NCBI RefSeq assembly: GCF_018691265.1
Contig: NW_024881322.1
Span: 3,410,001-3,474,000, forward strand
Direction: 5' to 3'
DNA length: 64,000 nt
Origin: Tyto alba
Taxonomy: Eukaryota; Chordata; Aves; Strigiformes; Tytonidae
Part shown: piece by piece, positions 39,401 through 51,969 of the stretch
Layout: each line of letters opens with the position of its first letter
How positions within the stretch are numbered: position 1 is the stretch's first letter
Notes under the pieces: generated by a model
The model's input: only the letters and a program-made list of their open reading frames with translations
What the model was told of the DNA's origin: nothing
Database searches by the model: none
Program-made: the position numbers and the translations under genes

Positions 39401-41367
39401 GAAGGAGGAGTACCTTTGTGATTTATTCATTTTAGTGGACGATAGATTTATTAAGGTAATGTGAAATTGGTATGTGCTACTGCATTCTGCTTAGGTACTA
39501 TTGTCTTTATGCCTCGGCAGCACTGCAGTATTGCAATAACCGTTTTGATTAGAAAAGTAAGTTTCCCGTTTTCGTGCCAGCTGCTAACTGCCTCCCTCTC
39601 CCTGCTCTTCCCAACGAGACTTTTTGGGCACTCCTGCAAGCTGGCTCTGCCTCGCAGTGTGAATCCTGTTGTAAGTGCAGGCCGATACCCTTATTTACAC
39701 ATGCCACAGCCGGTTCAGTACATCCTGACTGCATGGCTGATCTGGATAATGAGCGTCACGGTCTGAACATTAGGACTAGCCTTTCTTTACTGACTTGGGT
39801 GTGGGGAGGTCTGGTCCCTGTTGTGGTTTTTTGTTGTTGTTTTGTTTTGCTTTATTTTTGGCAGAGGCAGCCTTGGACTCTTTCCTGGGGAATTGGGGTA
39901 GGCGTGGAGTTCTGTGGAGCTGTGAGAAAGGCACTGGAGGTCCGTCAACTGTTGAAGGGCTTGGTCTGAATTCTCACTCCGGAATAGGTGCGCTCCCTAT
40001 TGAATGAAATGTCTGCCACTGGGGTTGGCCCATTTCAAGTCTGGGTCAGGAGGTTTTTTCCTGTGTGGCTTACAATAGGATTTGGACTAAACTCTTGAGT
40101 AAGAGAGTTCAGTCTTTAGTGAAGACATGCTTCTGGAGCATATTTTGGCACGTGCTGCTTCCAGCAGTTTTCTTTCTTAGGAAATCTATCTTAAAAAACA
40201 ACTCTGTGGGGGAGTTCTCTCAAGTGATGGGTAGTATTGACAGTATTTCAAACCCTCACGTTTGGTCTGTAGTGAGGGGTGCTTGCTGGTGCTGCCACGG
40301 AGCCAAGAGCATGACAGAAAGTTTGAAGCTTTGTGGGAAGATTCAACACTGAAACTGGTTGCTTCAAAATAATTTAAAAGGTATTCAGATAATTTTTAGA
40401 AATTCTGTGAAAGTAGAAGAGACTGAATTTTGCAGTTTTATTACAAATATAAATGTTTTCAAAGGTAGGAGTGACTTGAGATCTGTAGCTGCTACTCAGT
40501 TTGACGCTATGAGGTGTACTGTATAATTGCTAAAATACTTCATTGGTATGTCCATTATGACCACTAGAAAGTTCCTGGGAGCGCTGTGGATTTTTAAAGT
40601 TTTGCTACTAAGGCAAAGACCTGAAAGGTCTCAGCAAAAACACCAGCCTTTTGTTTGGTTTGGTGTACAACCTGCAAAAACATGCAGAATTCAAAGGAAT
40701 TTTTTTCCTGTGTGTATGTAGAACCCGAGTTCTCTTCTGTGGGACTGTTTCCCCAGAAGACAGTCCGGGTGAATCATAAAGCTTTTCTCCACTGAGGAGC
40801 TCTTTGCAGAATAAATGCTTCCAACTGACAATGACAGCAAATGCTTATGGAGCAAAAGTGTTGTCAGTAATGAGGAGGGGTATGGGAGTGACTGCCTGAT
40901 GTCAACTCATTGCAGTGTTTTGCGTTAAAGTGTTTGAGACTGGGAAAGAGAAGTTGTGGGCTAGGGCAAGGTATTGATTAGATTATTACAGAGTACATTG
41001 ACATGGTCCTTGAAATTTCATAGACACTTAAGCAAGGATCCTATATCTCTAAAAAAATGGAGCTGAAAGATGTGTTTGAATTTCCTCACCTTTGCATCGT
41101 TACTCAGCGTTAATAGAAATCGTATTTAACTGTGAATCCTTCCAATTTTAAAAGCTAAGTTTTAAAACATTTTTATTACCTTTTCTCTGACTGCAGCACA
41201 AACAAGATTTTTATGGTTTGTATTTCAGTCTAGATTGATCCTTGATTGATTTATCCAGTACTTGCAGGCATCCATGTTATTTTTTTCTTAGGCAGTTTTC
41301 CTCCATGGACATTAAAATACAGTCTAATAAATAGTGGGGAAGAGTTTGTGGGCTTGGCTTTTTTTTA

Positions 41368-41418
41368 TTTGGTTGGTTGGTTTTGGTGGGGTTTGTTTTG
41401 TTTATTTGTTTTGTTTTT
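41368..41418. repeat. G+T-rich tract with GGTT and GTTTT units
   Basis: About 51 bases composed of G and T except one A at 41404. It begins with repeated GGTT and continues as GTTTT units. One of the recurring G+T tracts. Confidence 0.75.
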
Positions 41419-44400
41419 CAAGTAAAACAAATAAATGATCCTTATTTCCAGTAGTTTGTGGATGAACCTACATTTGATGTTGCTGGTGTAGCCAGTGTGG
41501 AAGTGAACATACCAAAGTTGCTTTGTGCAGATACTCTAACTTAGCTTAACCCTTTTGAAAGATTTCTCTCTATATATGTCTTTTATTTCCAGTGTTCCCT
41601 TTCAACCTGCAGGACTTCGGCACTGCATGCAAATTGCCCTTCTGGTGTTTCTGCTGGGCTTCTGAAGTCGAGCAAGTGCCGCCTTCTCCACCGTTTTTCT
41701 AAAAAAAGCAATGATTGTGCTCACTCTAGTGGTAGAAGGAGGAATTGCTGTATGTCACTTCATAAATCGCGTATCAGAGAACAAAACCTCCGATTTAAAG
41801 ACATTATTTAAGTGCAGTGCAAACATTTACTCCATTTAGCCATAGCTGGAATTAAAAAAATATCATTCAATATCTATCAAATATAAGACAATAAATCTGC
41901 CTGTTATTACGACTGACTGTCCTGGGCATGTCTTCAGGAACAATAGAGGAGGAATGTAATTTTTCCACCTTCTTTTTTTTTCCTCTTAAAATGACTTCCC
42001 CTCCTTGGATATTTTGATTCACAGTGTAAGATCCTGCACTTTGGTGTGTGATCCATGTTTTGACAGGTTTGGAAGAATGTTTGTTAATCTTACCAAATTC
42101 TTACAAATGCCCAAGGGGTGGTTGACTAATCAGTGTCCAATAAGGGGAGCCCCTGTAGTGCTGAACTGCTGGTCTGGCTGCTCTCAGGGATCCTTGCTTG
42201 CCCTCTTAGTGCCTGATGAAAAACATCTCCAACCTTGTCTTAATAAGGACCATGAAAGGCGAGATAAACTAGGGAGCAGGCATCAGAAATGTTTATGCTC
42301 TCCCTGCCCACAGGAGACTCCCTGGTTTTTGCTTTTTTTTTTTTTTCCACTGAGAGTAGCCAAGGGAGAAAAAGGATGAGGTTGAGACATTCATAGGCTA
42401 CTTGTGCTGCTGCTGAGGTAGCTCCTAACTTGTGATTTAGTAGTGAAATAATGATGTGCAATAATTTAGAATGGTCTCTTTTTCTTCTAGTCGTAAATCT
42501 TCTTTCTTGGGAAGGAAAGGCAAGATGTCTTGCTTTCTACTTGCTGGATTCTGTCCATGTTTAGGTGGTTTGAATACAGGAGATAACTGTTGATGCAAAT
42601 GCACAACTCTTCTACTCTCCCTCTATCATCATTTCCATCTGTGCCAGCAGCAGTTTTGCATAAATCCTACAATACTTATGCATACAGAGAACTGAAATGG
42701 TCCTAGGAAGCATCTCTAGGATAAAGCTTCAGGCAAACATGCCAAATAGTTTTTGGTTTGTTTTTTTTTTTTTTTTCTTTTTCTTCATGAAACTAGATGA
42801 GTCTTGGATTTTTTCTCCCTGTCAGGTCTGCCACAATGAGGCTTCTTTTTCCTTTGAAAGGGATGCATAAGCATTTTTAGCCGTGTTGCTGAGTTACCCA
42901 GTCAAGATGAATGCTGCAGAATTTGTAGCTTTAGCATCACTGGAGAGGACTCACCACGTCATCGGCTTTTTAAATGCAGCTTGAAAGTGCGAATTCAGTT
43001 CTGTAGTTTTTAAGCTGCTTCAAAAAGCAAAACTGGATACACAGATTCAAGCTCACACCTGCTTTCATACCTGCTGACTTGTAGGAGCAACATGAGACAA
43101 GATGTGTCTCATCTACTAAGCAACAAAGCCTTTTATGTTTTTTTTTTGAAGTGACTAAGTAGTCCGATACTTTTGAAGTTCTAGGAAGCACTATGGAAAA
43201 GTTATGGCACTTATTTAAGGGTTTGAATATGCAATTAAGTATCTAATCTTGAACCTGCACACTCAATAATATTGGACTTTGCTATGAAGTTATTTCCTTT
43301 TTATGGTGTCTGCCAACTGCTGAAGTATGCATTAGTACATTTGACATATTAATGCATTCTAGTGATGGTGGTACCTGATCAAGCAGTGGCCAGATGATCA
43401 GAAAATAGATGTCTGAGGTAAAACGAGAGACTGCAGTAAACAAGGGGAAAGTGCTTGCCTTCACCATGCGCTGATGAGTGAAATCCCTGTCCTCCATCTG
43501 ATTTGAAAAACTGGACTCAGTTGGTGAAGCCTTTACAGTCTTAGGACCCAGCAGTGCCTCTCATTGACTACCACACGCATTATTTTCTTCGCTCTTTTTT
43601 CCCCCCTCCCTTCCTCAGAGTCATTGTGTTCCTGTAATTCTAAATAAACATATTCTGACTTGCTCATAAATCAAAACCAAATACTTAGCTGTTACTAATA
43701 CACTCTAGCATACCTGGTTATAACGAGATACAGGCCTTTCCCAATTGCTGAACGGAGCTTTCTTCCTTGTCTTTCAGCTGATCTGTAGCAGTGAAGGTAG
43801 CTGTGTACTGCCTGTGCACGCAGAATTACTGTGGGCACTCCCCAGGTACTGCAGTTGCTGGTCTTTGCTTTACAATATTGCATACCTATCACTCACTTGC
43901 CAGATTCTGTACACTAGATGCTCATTGAGATGTCATTTGAATATAGTCCAGTTATTCCCAGTGGGCAGGTTTGCTATCAGATCAGCAGGAAAAGCATCGT
44001 TCTTGGCTCCAGTGGATGCACAAGTGTCATCCAGTTTGTACTGATCTGTTGAACAGCAAACATGTAATGTAGGGGACAGTCAGAATATTACAAGACAGGC
44101 TTTTAACACTGCAGAAGCTATCTCAGTATTTAACATGCTGAGAAGACAAGTTATTCACAAAAGACTTGTCTAGGTGTCTGTGTTCCTTTGACTCCTGAGG
44201 TATTTTGTAGATGCTGACGGCCAGCATGAACTTTAAATCAATTTAGTGCATATGTTTACATATGCAATAAAACCATTTGCCATATCATTTAACTACACAC
44301 GGAGTGAATTGTTGACCATGAGCTGATCTGACCTTTTCAGGTCTAATCAAGAAATCTGAAATACTATTTCAGCCTGTCAGCTCCAGTAATATGCAGTAAG

Positions 44401-47273
44401 AGTATCTGGATCTAACTGAAAATGTCAGATGTGCTCTAATATGCAACCCATCAAAATTACGATGCATATGAACCAAGAACTGGTTAAGAATATAAATCTG
44501 TAATATCCGTGGTGCATCTCAATTGCTTAGATAAATTGTTCTGCCATTGGTACGGGCTAGCTAAAAACATACATTAAAAGCTGTGCTTTGGAATACATGT
44601 GAGGTGTACAGCTGCTTAAATATGAAAATTATCTTGAAAGACAGGTGTTAACACCAGGTTAGAATATTTCCGGAAAAAAACAGTGATCTGTGAGAATACC
44701 AGTGCTCTAATGAATGTTTTGCTAGCTTCGTTGTGTGGTAATGTAAGATTAGAGGTGTCATGTAACCTCAATTTTCCTTTTTAATAATTTGCTGCTTACG
44801 AAGTTTTTACTCTTTTCAGAAATAATCGGTTATATAAGATGAGGTGTCCATATCAGTCTTATGTGTTGAATTAAGTATTAAGCATTTTTCCTAGTCTTGT
44901 GCTTTTTATGAAAAAGTCTACTTCTATTTTTAAAACCATTCCAAGAAACAACACTGTCGTCAGTAGGTTATGGTGTTTAATGATGTGTAATTTCTTTGTT
45001 TTCTTTGTCTCATTTAAGAAGTGTCTGTTCTTGGTATTTTACTAGATATTCAGATCTATGATAACTCTGTCTTTAATAATTATTTATCAAGCATGAAACC
45101 AGTTTTGGAATGATATAGTTAAATTTGTATTAAAGTGGATGGGCACAATGAAAAGCAAATTTGTATCCTAAGAAAATGCTATTTTGTTAGCTAAAGAGTC
45201 TACCAAGATTAATCTTAAAGCAAATGTTACGCTAAAATTGAGTTTGTTTTTAATCTAATCATGGGTAGTTTGTGCAATCTGAGGCATAATTAACTGAATT
45301 GCTACTATTAGTAGAATGTTGCTGGAACTAGAAGTAAAATGAACTATGGGAAGCATTGCTGAACCAATAACTTTGCATTAAAGAATAGTGTATATTTTAA
45401 ACTACCCAGTTAATCCTATATGACCTGTTCTTGTGAGGCAATGCTGCCCTCCCCTGGTATGCTGCGGAAAGTAGAAATTTTTATCCAGGTCGGAGCAAGT
45501 TCTAGGGCTTCCTATTAATGAGAAACTGCTGGGTTAGTGAAAACGGTAGAAAAAATGTTCTTAAAAAGACCATTATGTGCCTTCTCTATTACAAGACACA
45601 TATAAAAGTGTAACAGACATTTGTGCAGTGCTTTTTATGTATTCATGGTACAGACGTGGATACATGTACAAATAACATATACTGTGAACACACAAGACAA
45701 CAAATTGAGGGCTGAATTAAGTTTGAGTGACAATTTGGAGGATGAATCAAAGACAGAATAAACAGATACCAGGTAACTGCTGAAAGTTAACAGGACCAAT
45801 TACCATCAACTATTATTTAACAGTATAATTTTGTCTTGTATATAATGATTAGAGATTTATCATTAATGTTTACATGTTTGATTCTGCCATAGAAAAGTAG
45901 ATGGGACTACTGCCAACAATTTACATGGGAATAGGATTAGCTCTTGAGCAAATGAAGCTATAGCAAAACTGTCATCATCTCTCAGGGGCTACGGATTACA
46001 AAGATACCACCACAGGCTCAGGAAGTCCCTCCACTGTGCGTTCCTGAGAGCCGAGGAAGGTTGTCCAAAGAAATACTACTATTGCATGGTCTATCCTTCA
46101 TATATTTCTTCAGACATCTGTTATTAACTACTGCTGGAGACAGAATATTGGGGTAGAAGGTTTTTGAGATTGTCCAGCTGTGGCTGTTGTCTGTTAAATC
46201 CTTCCATTTCTCACTGCTGGGCAGTGACAGTCCAGACAGCAGAAAGAGGTGAGCCTTGTTTCAAATACAGGGATTTTAGTTCCCACATCTGACTCCAGTA
46301 AAGTGTGTGTAGTGGGGTTTGGTTTTCTTTGTTTGTTTTTAGTGTATGAGATAACCCTTTCTTTTTATAATTCAGATGTTTCTAATTGCTGGACAGCTTG
46401 CAAAACACAACTTTTCTTCCTGTGGCATATGACTTGACTTCTGTTTTGTTTGCTCCTTATTTCTGTTAGTGCATTGGAGGTCACCTAACACTAGAGAAAA
46501 CTGGAGAGAGTATGTTAAAAAATCTGGTTTATGTATTTCTTCATGTCTTAGACATGAACAGTTTGCCAGATTAGAGTTGTTTTCCCCCAGACTGGTTTGC
46601 TTGAACATGAGCTCTTGTCTCCTACTTGGGTCAGGTCACCTGGGAGATGTTTTAAGAACTGTGGAATATAATGACATTCCCAACTTGACCTGCTCTGGTC
46701 CAGCAGCATGTTACATTGGTGATGGCTGTTGCTATTTTACTACTACCTTTTACAATAAGGTCCTAGGAGTTGTTTTGTGTCTCTGGTGCCTGCCAGCCCA
46801 TCGAACAGTTGTGGAACGTTTGTAGCTGGGGTTTAGTTCAAGTTACCTGTGACTGTGGCAGACAGGACCTGGAGATCCCAGTGGTGCTTCACAGGCATCT
46901 GTTTCTGAAGTGACTTTGCTGGCTGCAAAATAGTAGTGTTTACATTGATGCATGTGAGCTAGTAGTCCATAATAAGCAATCCTTTTGAGAGCTAGCGGTA
47001 AAACCACTGCAAGTGTGGCTCCATCCATAAAAGGTGACCTAAACCAACACCGAGATGTCTTGTTCTGCCTTTTCCTTTGTGACACCTTGCCACAGCAAAA
47101 CCGCTTTTGTACGTCGTTATTTTTTGTTCTATTAATATTCTGTCGGTGTAGCATCCCAGCTCAGCTCATCAAATGGTTGTGTGAATGGCAGTGGTGTCAT
47201 TCCTTGACCTAGAATGAATGTATGAGGTCTAAGACTGTGTAACAGTTCTTTTTCTTCTCTATGACTTTTGCAG

Positions 47274-47447
47274 GTATTGGGGCTGCTGGTGTGGACCCTG
47301 ATAGCTGGAACAGAATACTTTCTATACCCAGCTTTTGGCTGGGTGATGTTTGTAGCTGTGTTTTACTGGGTTCTCACCGTCTTCTTTCTGATCATCTACA
47401 TGACAATGACCTACACCAGGATCCCCCAGGTGCCATGGACCACGGTG
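47274..47447 (+). CDS. CMTM8: CMTM8 exon 2
   Basis: This encodes residues 62-119, the core of the MARVEL domain. It holds the rest of transmembrane helix 1 (VLGLLVWTLIAG), a short external loop containing TEYFLYPAFG, and helix 2 (about residues 84-106, WVMFVAVFYWVLTVFFLIIY). A cytoplasmic turn TYTRIPQVPWTTV follows and leads into helix 3. The match to mammalian CMTM8 is close to identity; the loop reads LYPAFGW where I recall RVPAFGW in human. The exon is 174 bases, phase 0 at both ends, with acceptor TTTTGCAG (ending 47273) and donor GTAAAT (47448). There are no stops or frameshifts. Joining it to exon 1 keeps the frame across the split first helix. Confidence 0.97.
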
Positions 47448-47701
47448 GTAAATACATCCATTCTTTATTGTTTCAGTTTTGCTGAGTTATGAAAAGAATA
47501 AAACATTGATGCATTCTATAGGTGTAGTTAGCCAACTGTACTTGCTCTTGTTGCAGATTTTTCCGTAATTACAGTGTGGCTGCGTACCTGCAGTGTTTAA
47601 CCTTCATACTACCCAGCCAGACACTTTTAAAACACTTTTCCTGTGATGTTTCACCATTTTGTTCAACAGTTGATGTAGTGACTTGATTTTTAATAATGTG
47701 G

Positions 47702-47731
47702 GTGTGACTGATACTTGTGTGACTGATACTT
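47702..47731. repeat. 15-base perfect tandem duplication
   Basis: The unit GTGTGACTGATACTT occurs twice back to back (47702-47716 and 47717-47731) with no mismatch, indicating a recent slippage or duplication event. Confidence 0.9.
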
Positions 47732-48632
47732 ATGCACAGTGGCTTCTTTTTCTCCCTATAGTGATTACATCCCGTGAAGAATAAGTCTGTTGCTGTCTCT
47801 GAGCTAACAGACCTAGCCATATGGCTTAAACAGCAGAAATCCCTACTTGGAACAACACCATGAGTTGGAGGTGGGACCCTGGCTCTTAAAACATGAGTCT
47901 TCCTCTGCTAAAGTAAAAGCAAAGGTGGTTCAGAGGTAGCAACAGTCTGATGATCCACCTATGGCCTACTGTGAAAATGGTGCTGAAAATTGGTGTTATT
48001 TATATGTAAAATATGTGCCATGTAATCCTTTGCTTTTAGCTCAAGACTTAATGCAAATCAGATAAACAGCTAATGTAATTACAGAAACATTTCACAGGCA
48101 CTTAAAATTCAGATCCGGTTTTTGTAGTTTGAACAAACCTAGCTAGCTGCACAGTATATTTTAACAAGATTTTCATAACAGGCTGGTGTTCAGGGTAATA
48201 GATCCTAAAAGTCACTGTCATCTCAGCCAACTGGCTATTTGTGACCAGTCCAAGAATTATGATAAATTTTAGCTTTGCATTTGTCTAACACATTAAAACC
48301 CTGAGGGTTTTTTTAATTAGCTAAAGATTATTGACTAGAGTTCTATTATTTTTATGATAAAATACATTTGAATTCTGTGTTGCAAACAGCTTATTATCAG
48401 CTATATTGTATACGTGACTAAAATGGAATAATCTTTTCTTTTTGCCTTCCTATTTGCTGCTGTAATAAACAGCCAGCTATAGCAATTACTAATAAGAACA
48501 ACGAGGATTATGTTCAGATAGCTTCTCTGTTTTCAAGTTTCATGACCAGCAATTACCATTAAGGCTATAACACTGCTATAGAAATGTTGGATTATTTCAA
48601 TTACAGCACTAATGTGTCTGAGTACATTTAAA

Positions 48633-48684
48633 GGTGTGGGTTGGTTGTGGTTTTTTGTTTTGTTTGTTTGGTTGGGTTTTTTTT
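48633..48684. repeat. Pure G+T tract (52 bases)
   Basis: Fifty-two consecutive bases with no A or C, mixing GGTT, GTTTT and T runs. It is the longest pure G+T tract in the window. Confidence 0.85.
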
Positions 48685-49887
48685 CCTATTGCATTAGATG
48701 TAAGTAAAGTACATTCAAAGGGAAAGAATCTTTGTATCCATTTTGATACAGCTTTAGTCATTACCACTCTTTCATCAGTTTAACACCATTATCAGACAAC
48801 AGCTTCACATAAATGAGTTGCCCCTGATCTATGTGGTAGACAAGCTGAAGCATTTGATTTGTTTCTACTTCATATTGAGTGTAGTTCTTGCTCTGAGTTC
48901 CAAACCTACTGTAGATAAGAGCACGCAAATGTAGGTCCAAAAGGTAGTCTCCTTTTATAGTAAAGGGTAATACGAAGAGAAAATAAATGCAAAATAAATA
49001 AAAGATGCTTGTGTTCCAGCCTGTTTTGCTCTAAGGTATTAAAAGAGCTGTTGGGAAGAGCCTTTGAACTGGACCTCTGCCACTCCTGGCTGGCCAAGAG
49101 GAATGTTTGGTCTCTTTTCAGAGAGATGTTAATGTCTTAATTCAAGAGAGCATGACACACACATTTCTGAGTGACACACACCTCTTCGAGTGAGTGAGTT
49201 TATGTCCACTTTCCCCTTACTCTCCAAAGTATCCTGAGTTTCAGTCTCTGCTAGTTATTGCTCTGCCTCCTTAGGCGACAGTTAGCTCAAACTGTGCCTG
49301 TTGTATACAGCATCCAAAATTACATCTGGACTTCTCTGTCATAAATTCACTTTTTGCAGGTTAAGCACATTATCAAATTGCTTAAGATGCAATTACTTTT
49401 ACTGCAAATTAACCCAAAGGACGTGCTTCAAAACTGACTCTTCTTAACAGTGCAAGTTCTTTGCTAAAACAATCAATGGAAGCTTTTAAAATCTAGTAAA
49501 TTTGAATTTAAGAAGCAGATGGTAATTTAGCATGAACCATTTGGTTTGAGTAATATATTGGCAGTAAAGGCCCAATCAGCTTGCATTGCATTTCATCTTC
49601 CCCAACAGTGTTATTTCCCAGAGCAGCACTTCTCAAAAATTATGTGCTTTTTTCTTTTCTACATGACAAGATATTGCAGGGATTTGTAGCTTTCCAAGGT
49701 AATTGAGTCTTTCTGGAACGGGAAATCTAAAAATAACAACAACAAACACTCTAAGCAATCAGATTTGGAGTTTGAAAATCAGTGCTTTACAGACGTTCAC
49801 CTGAACCTGCCAATTGTTGTCATATTATCCTAAAATTGGCAGTTTGATATTTTATTACTGTAATGCCCAGATAAAACAAGAGAGGCG

Positions 49888-49950
49888 AGATTTGTGGATA
49901 GAGATAATACCTTTTATTAGATCGACTGATATAGGTGAGATAAACCCCAC
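49888..49950 (+). repeat. Possible ancient amniote interspersed repeat fragment
   Basis: The segment GATAATACCTTTTATT (49903-49918), followed by AGATCGACTGATATAGGTGAG, resembles a phrase I remember from old repeats shared across turtles, crocodiles and birds (TAATATCTTTTATTGGACCAACT). A second match lies at 58235-58250. The family name is not certain to me. Confidence 0.3.
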
Positions 49951-51450
49951 TCATTTATAAGTGTATGAATCAAACCTCAAGTGCCAGGCCTTGGACTCCA
50001 GCTGAGTGCTGAGGCACTGCCCACAGTTCCCTGCAGAAGGGTGGGTAAGGGGCTCTTTTCCAAATGCCCTGAAGTTGCAAGGACTTAGGAACCACAGGAG
50101 GACACGCATGCCCTTCAGCCTGCTCTGAAAACTCTAAGAAGGCTTTTTCAGTGGGTAGTCTCATAGAGGCAGTGGTGCCCTGAAGACTGACATGTTGACA
50201 GACGACAGCACAGCATACTGGTCTCTGGAGGGGCCTGCAGCTGAGAAAGCACGTGTTTGGGGAATGGCTTCCCCTCAGAAACTTTTGAACCCTGTGTGTC
50301 ACTCCACTGTGTCTGCAGTAAACTCTGCCAGAACCCAGTGTCCTGGAGATGAAGTGGTTGGTGTGGAAGCTCCTCACATCCGAGCTGTCGATCCACACTT
50401 TGGTACACTGAGGGAATTGCTGATGTGGATACAGCTGTTGCCACTGCCTTCTGAACTTCTCTTCTTGGGCTGTGGCTCTTTTGTTAGATTCTGCCAGAGT
50501 TGGTGATTGGTGAATTCAGTAGTGAATAATTGGCACATATTCCTAACATCCACTGAGTCACACCATGGAAATTAGCAAGTTGGAGCTGCACCAGTATGGG
50601 AACATTTCCAGAAGACTGGGGCAACAGAGTTCAGGGTTATGATATTGGTGTGACACTCTGGAGTGCAAACATAGGGCCAGAAGCTGAAGGGTGCAGATCA
50701 TGTGCATCATCAGGACCTGGCCGAAATTAAGTTACCAATTCCTGCAATTGTAACTATATGCAAAGCATGTCACCGGTATTCAGCTTAAACATGGCACCAG
50801 TGAACTAAAAGTATATTTTATGGCTAAATTCATATGCCTTAGACAAGGTAGCAGGGTAGAGGTTTGGGGAACTTTTTTTAAAAGTAAGTATGAACTTCCT
50901 ATAGCCATGACCAAGTAGTGAGTAAAGGACAAAATATTAAAATTATATACTTTAAAAAGAAAGCCCTCATACCTTTTTATCCGTCTTTCACCTTCTTAGT
51001 CTCCCATTCTCCTTTTCTTGTCCTCTCTTACATGCAAAACCCAAACAAACTGTTTTTGTTTGTTCTCTGTAGTGTTTATGCGAGATCGAGATTGATGTTA
51101 TCTGCTTTGCTTCTTTCTTAGTAATGAGCATCGGTACCCTGAGTCATTAACTCTGCTCCTTGGAAGAGAAAATGCAGCATCTGCCATGGATGGGTTTTGC
51201 TGACCCATTTAGTCCATTCAGACTGTTCTTCTCTTTCGTTTTATCTTGTTTCTTTCCCCTTTCAAAAACAGGCAGAAGGGAAAGGTACTGAAAGGTGGAA
51301 GAGTATGACTGAAAAAATTACATCCTCTTTATCTCCTCCAGAAGTGGAGAAAACAAAGTTTTGGAAGCTTTATAAATATTCTCCGTATGCCATGAGTTAC
51401 TGATTCCTACAGCGTATCTTTGTGTAGATTAAAAATGTAATCAAATTGCA

Positions 51451-51498
51451 GTTTTGTTTTGGGTTTTTTTGTTGTGGTTGTTTTGGTTTGGTTTTTTT
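51451..51498. repeat. Pure G+T tract (48 bases)
   Basis: Forty-eight consecutive G or T bases with GTTTT and GGTTT units, about 350 bases upstream of the exon 3 acceptor. Confidence 0.85.
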
Positions 51499-51852
51499 CC
51501 CCTCATGTAGTGTTGTATTCTTACTGCCTAACACTTAGATTGTGATAACCAAACCGCATTTTTATTTTCACTTTTGGAAAATCACAGCACACCAGCTTTA
51601 AGACTTTTCTGGATTTAGTGTGATGGAGAGAACAGTTTGTCAAAAATGTGCTTTAATGTTTATAGATCTTCAAAATAAGCAGTTAAATTTTAATCTTACA
51701 GATAGAAACTTGAAGGTAAAAATAGTTAAGAATCACATTGTGTACATGTCGTGCATATTATATTTCAGAGGAGAGTTTTGTAATGGTGGAATAGAAAATG
51801 GTAACAAATGCATGTGCATATTAAGTAATTAAGTTGTTTGGTTTTTCAACAG

Positions 51853-51969
51853 GGTCTGTGTTTTAATGGCAGTGCCTTCATTTTGTACCTCATTGCTGCC
51901 ATTGTAGATGCATCTTCAGTTACCAAAGAACTGGACAGTCACAATTACAACAGCTGGGCAGCTTCTTCA
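51853..51969 (+). CDS. CMTM8: CMTM8 exon 3
   Basis: This encodes residues 120-158. It starts GLCFNGSAFILYLIAAIVDA, which is transmembrane helix 3 of the MARVEL domain, and continues through the second external loop (SSVTKELDSHNYNSWAASS) to the beginning of helix 4. Mammalian CMTM8 has the same arrangement, with differences I recall in the loop (SPERDSHNFN in human against TKELDSHNYN here). The exon is 117 bases, phase 0 at both ends, with acceptor AACAG (ending 51852) and donor GTGAGT (51970). The Asn-Gly-Ser at residues 124-126 falls inside helix 3 and is unlikely to be glycosylated. The frame is intact. Confidence 0.97.

Larger units (their letters stand above)
20316..47273 (+). other. CMTM8: CMTM8 intron 1
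   Basis: A 27 kb first intron with donor GTGAGT and acceptor TTTTGCAG. The first 250 bases are still CpG island and G-rich; the rest is AT-rich. I found no convincing nested gene on either strand: open frames are short, lack family motifs and many overlap T runs. It holds a TG/TA/CA microsatellite (22424-22458), long T runs (27159-27183 and 36388-36404), an A/T hairpin (34929-34957), a polypurine tract (34067-34099), G+T tracts and a cluster of SOX-like motifs (35177-35362) that could be regulatory. Confidence 0.9.
47448..51852 (+). other. CMTM8: CMTM8 intron 2
   Basis: A 4.4 kb intron with donor GTAAAT and acceptor TTTTTCAACAG. It contains a 15-base perfect tandem duplication (47702-47731), two long G+T tracts (48633-48684 and 51451-51498) and a possible ancient interspersed repeat near 49890-49950. 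The frames at 49970-50506 on both strands have no recognisable motif. No nested gene is supported. Confidence 0.9.

Noticed and set aside
46469..46825. A 118-codon + strand frame shortly before CMTM8 exon 2
   Set aside because: It lies within intron 1, lacks homology I can recognise and is not bounded by a convincing exon structure.
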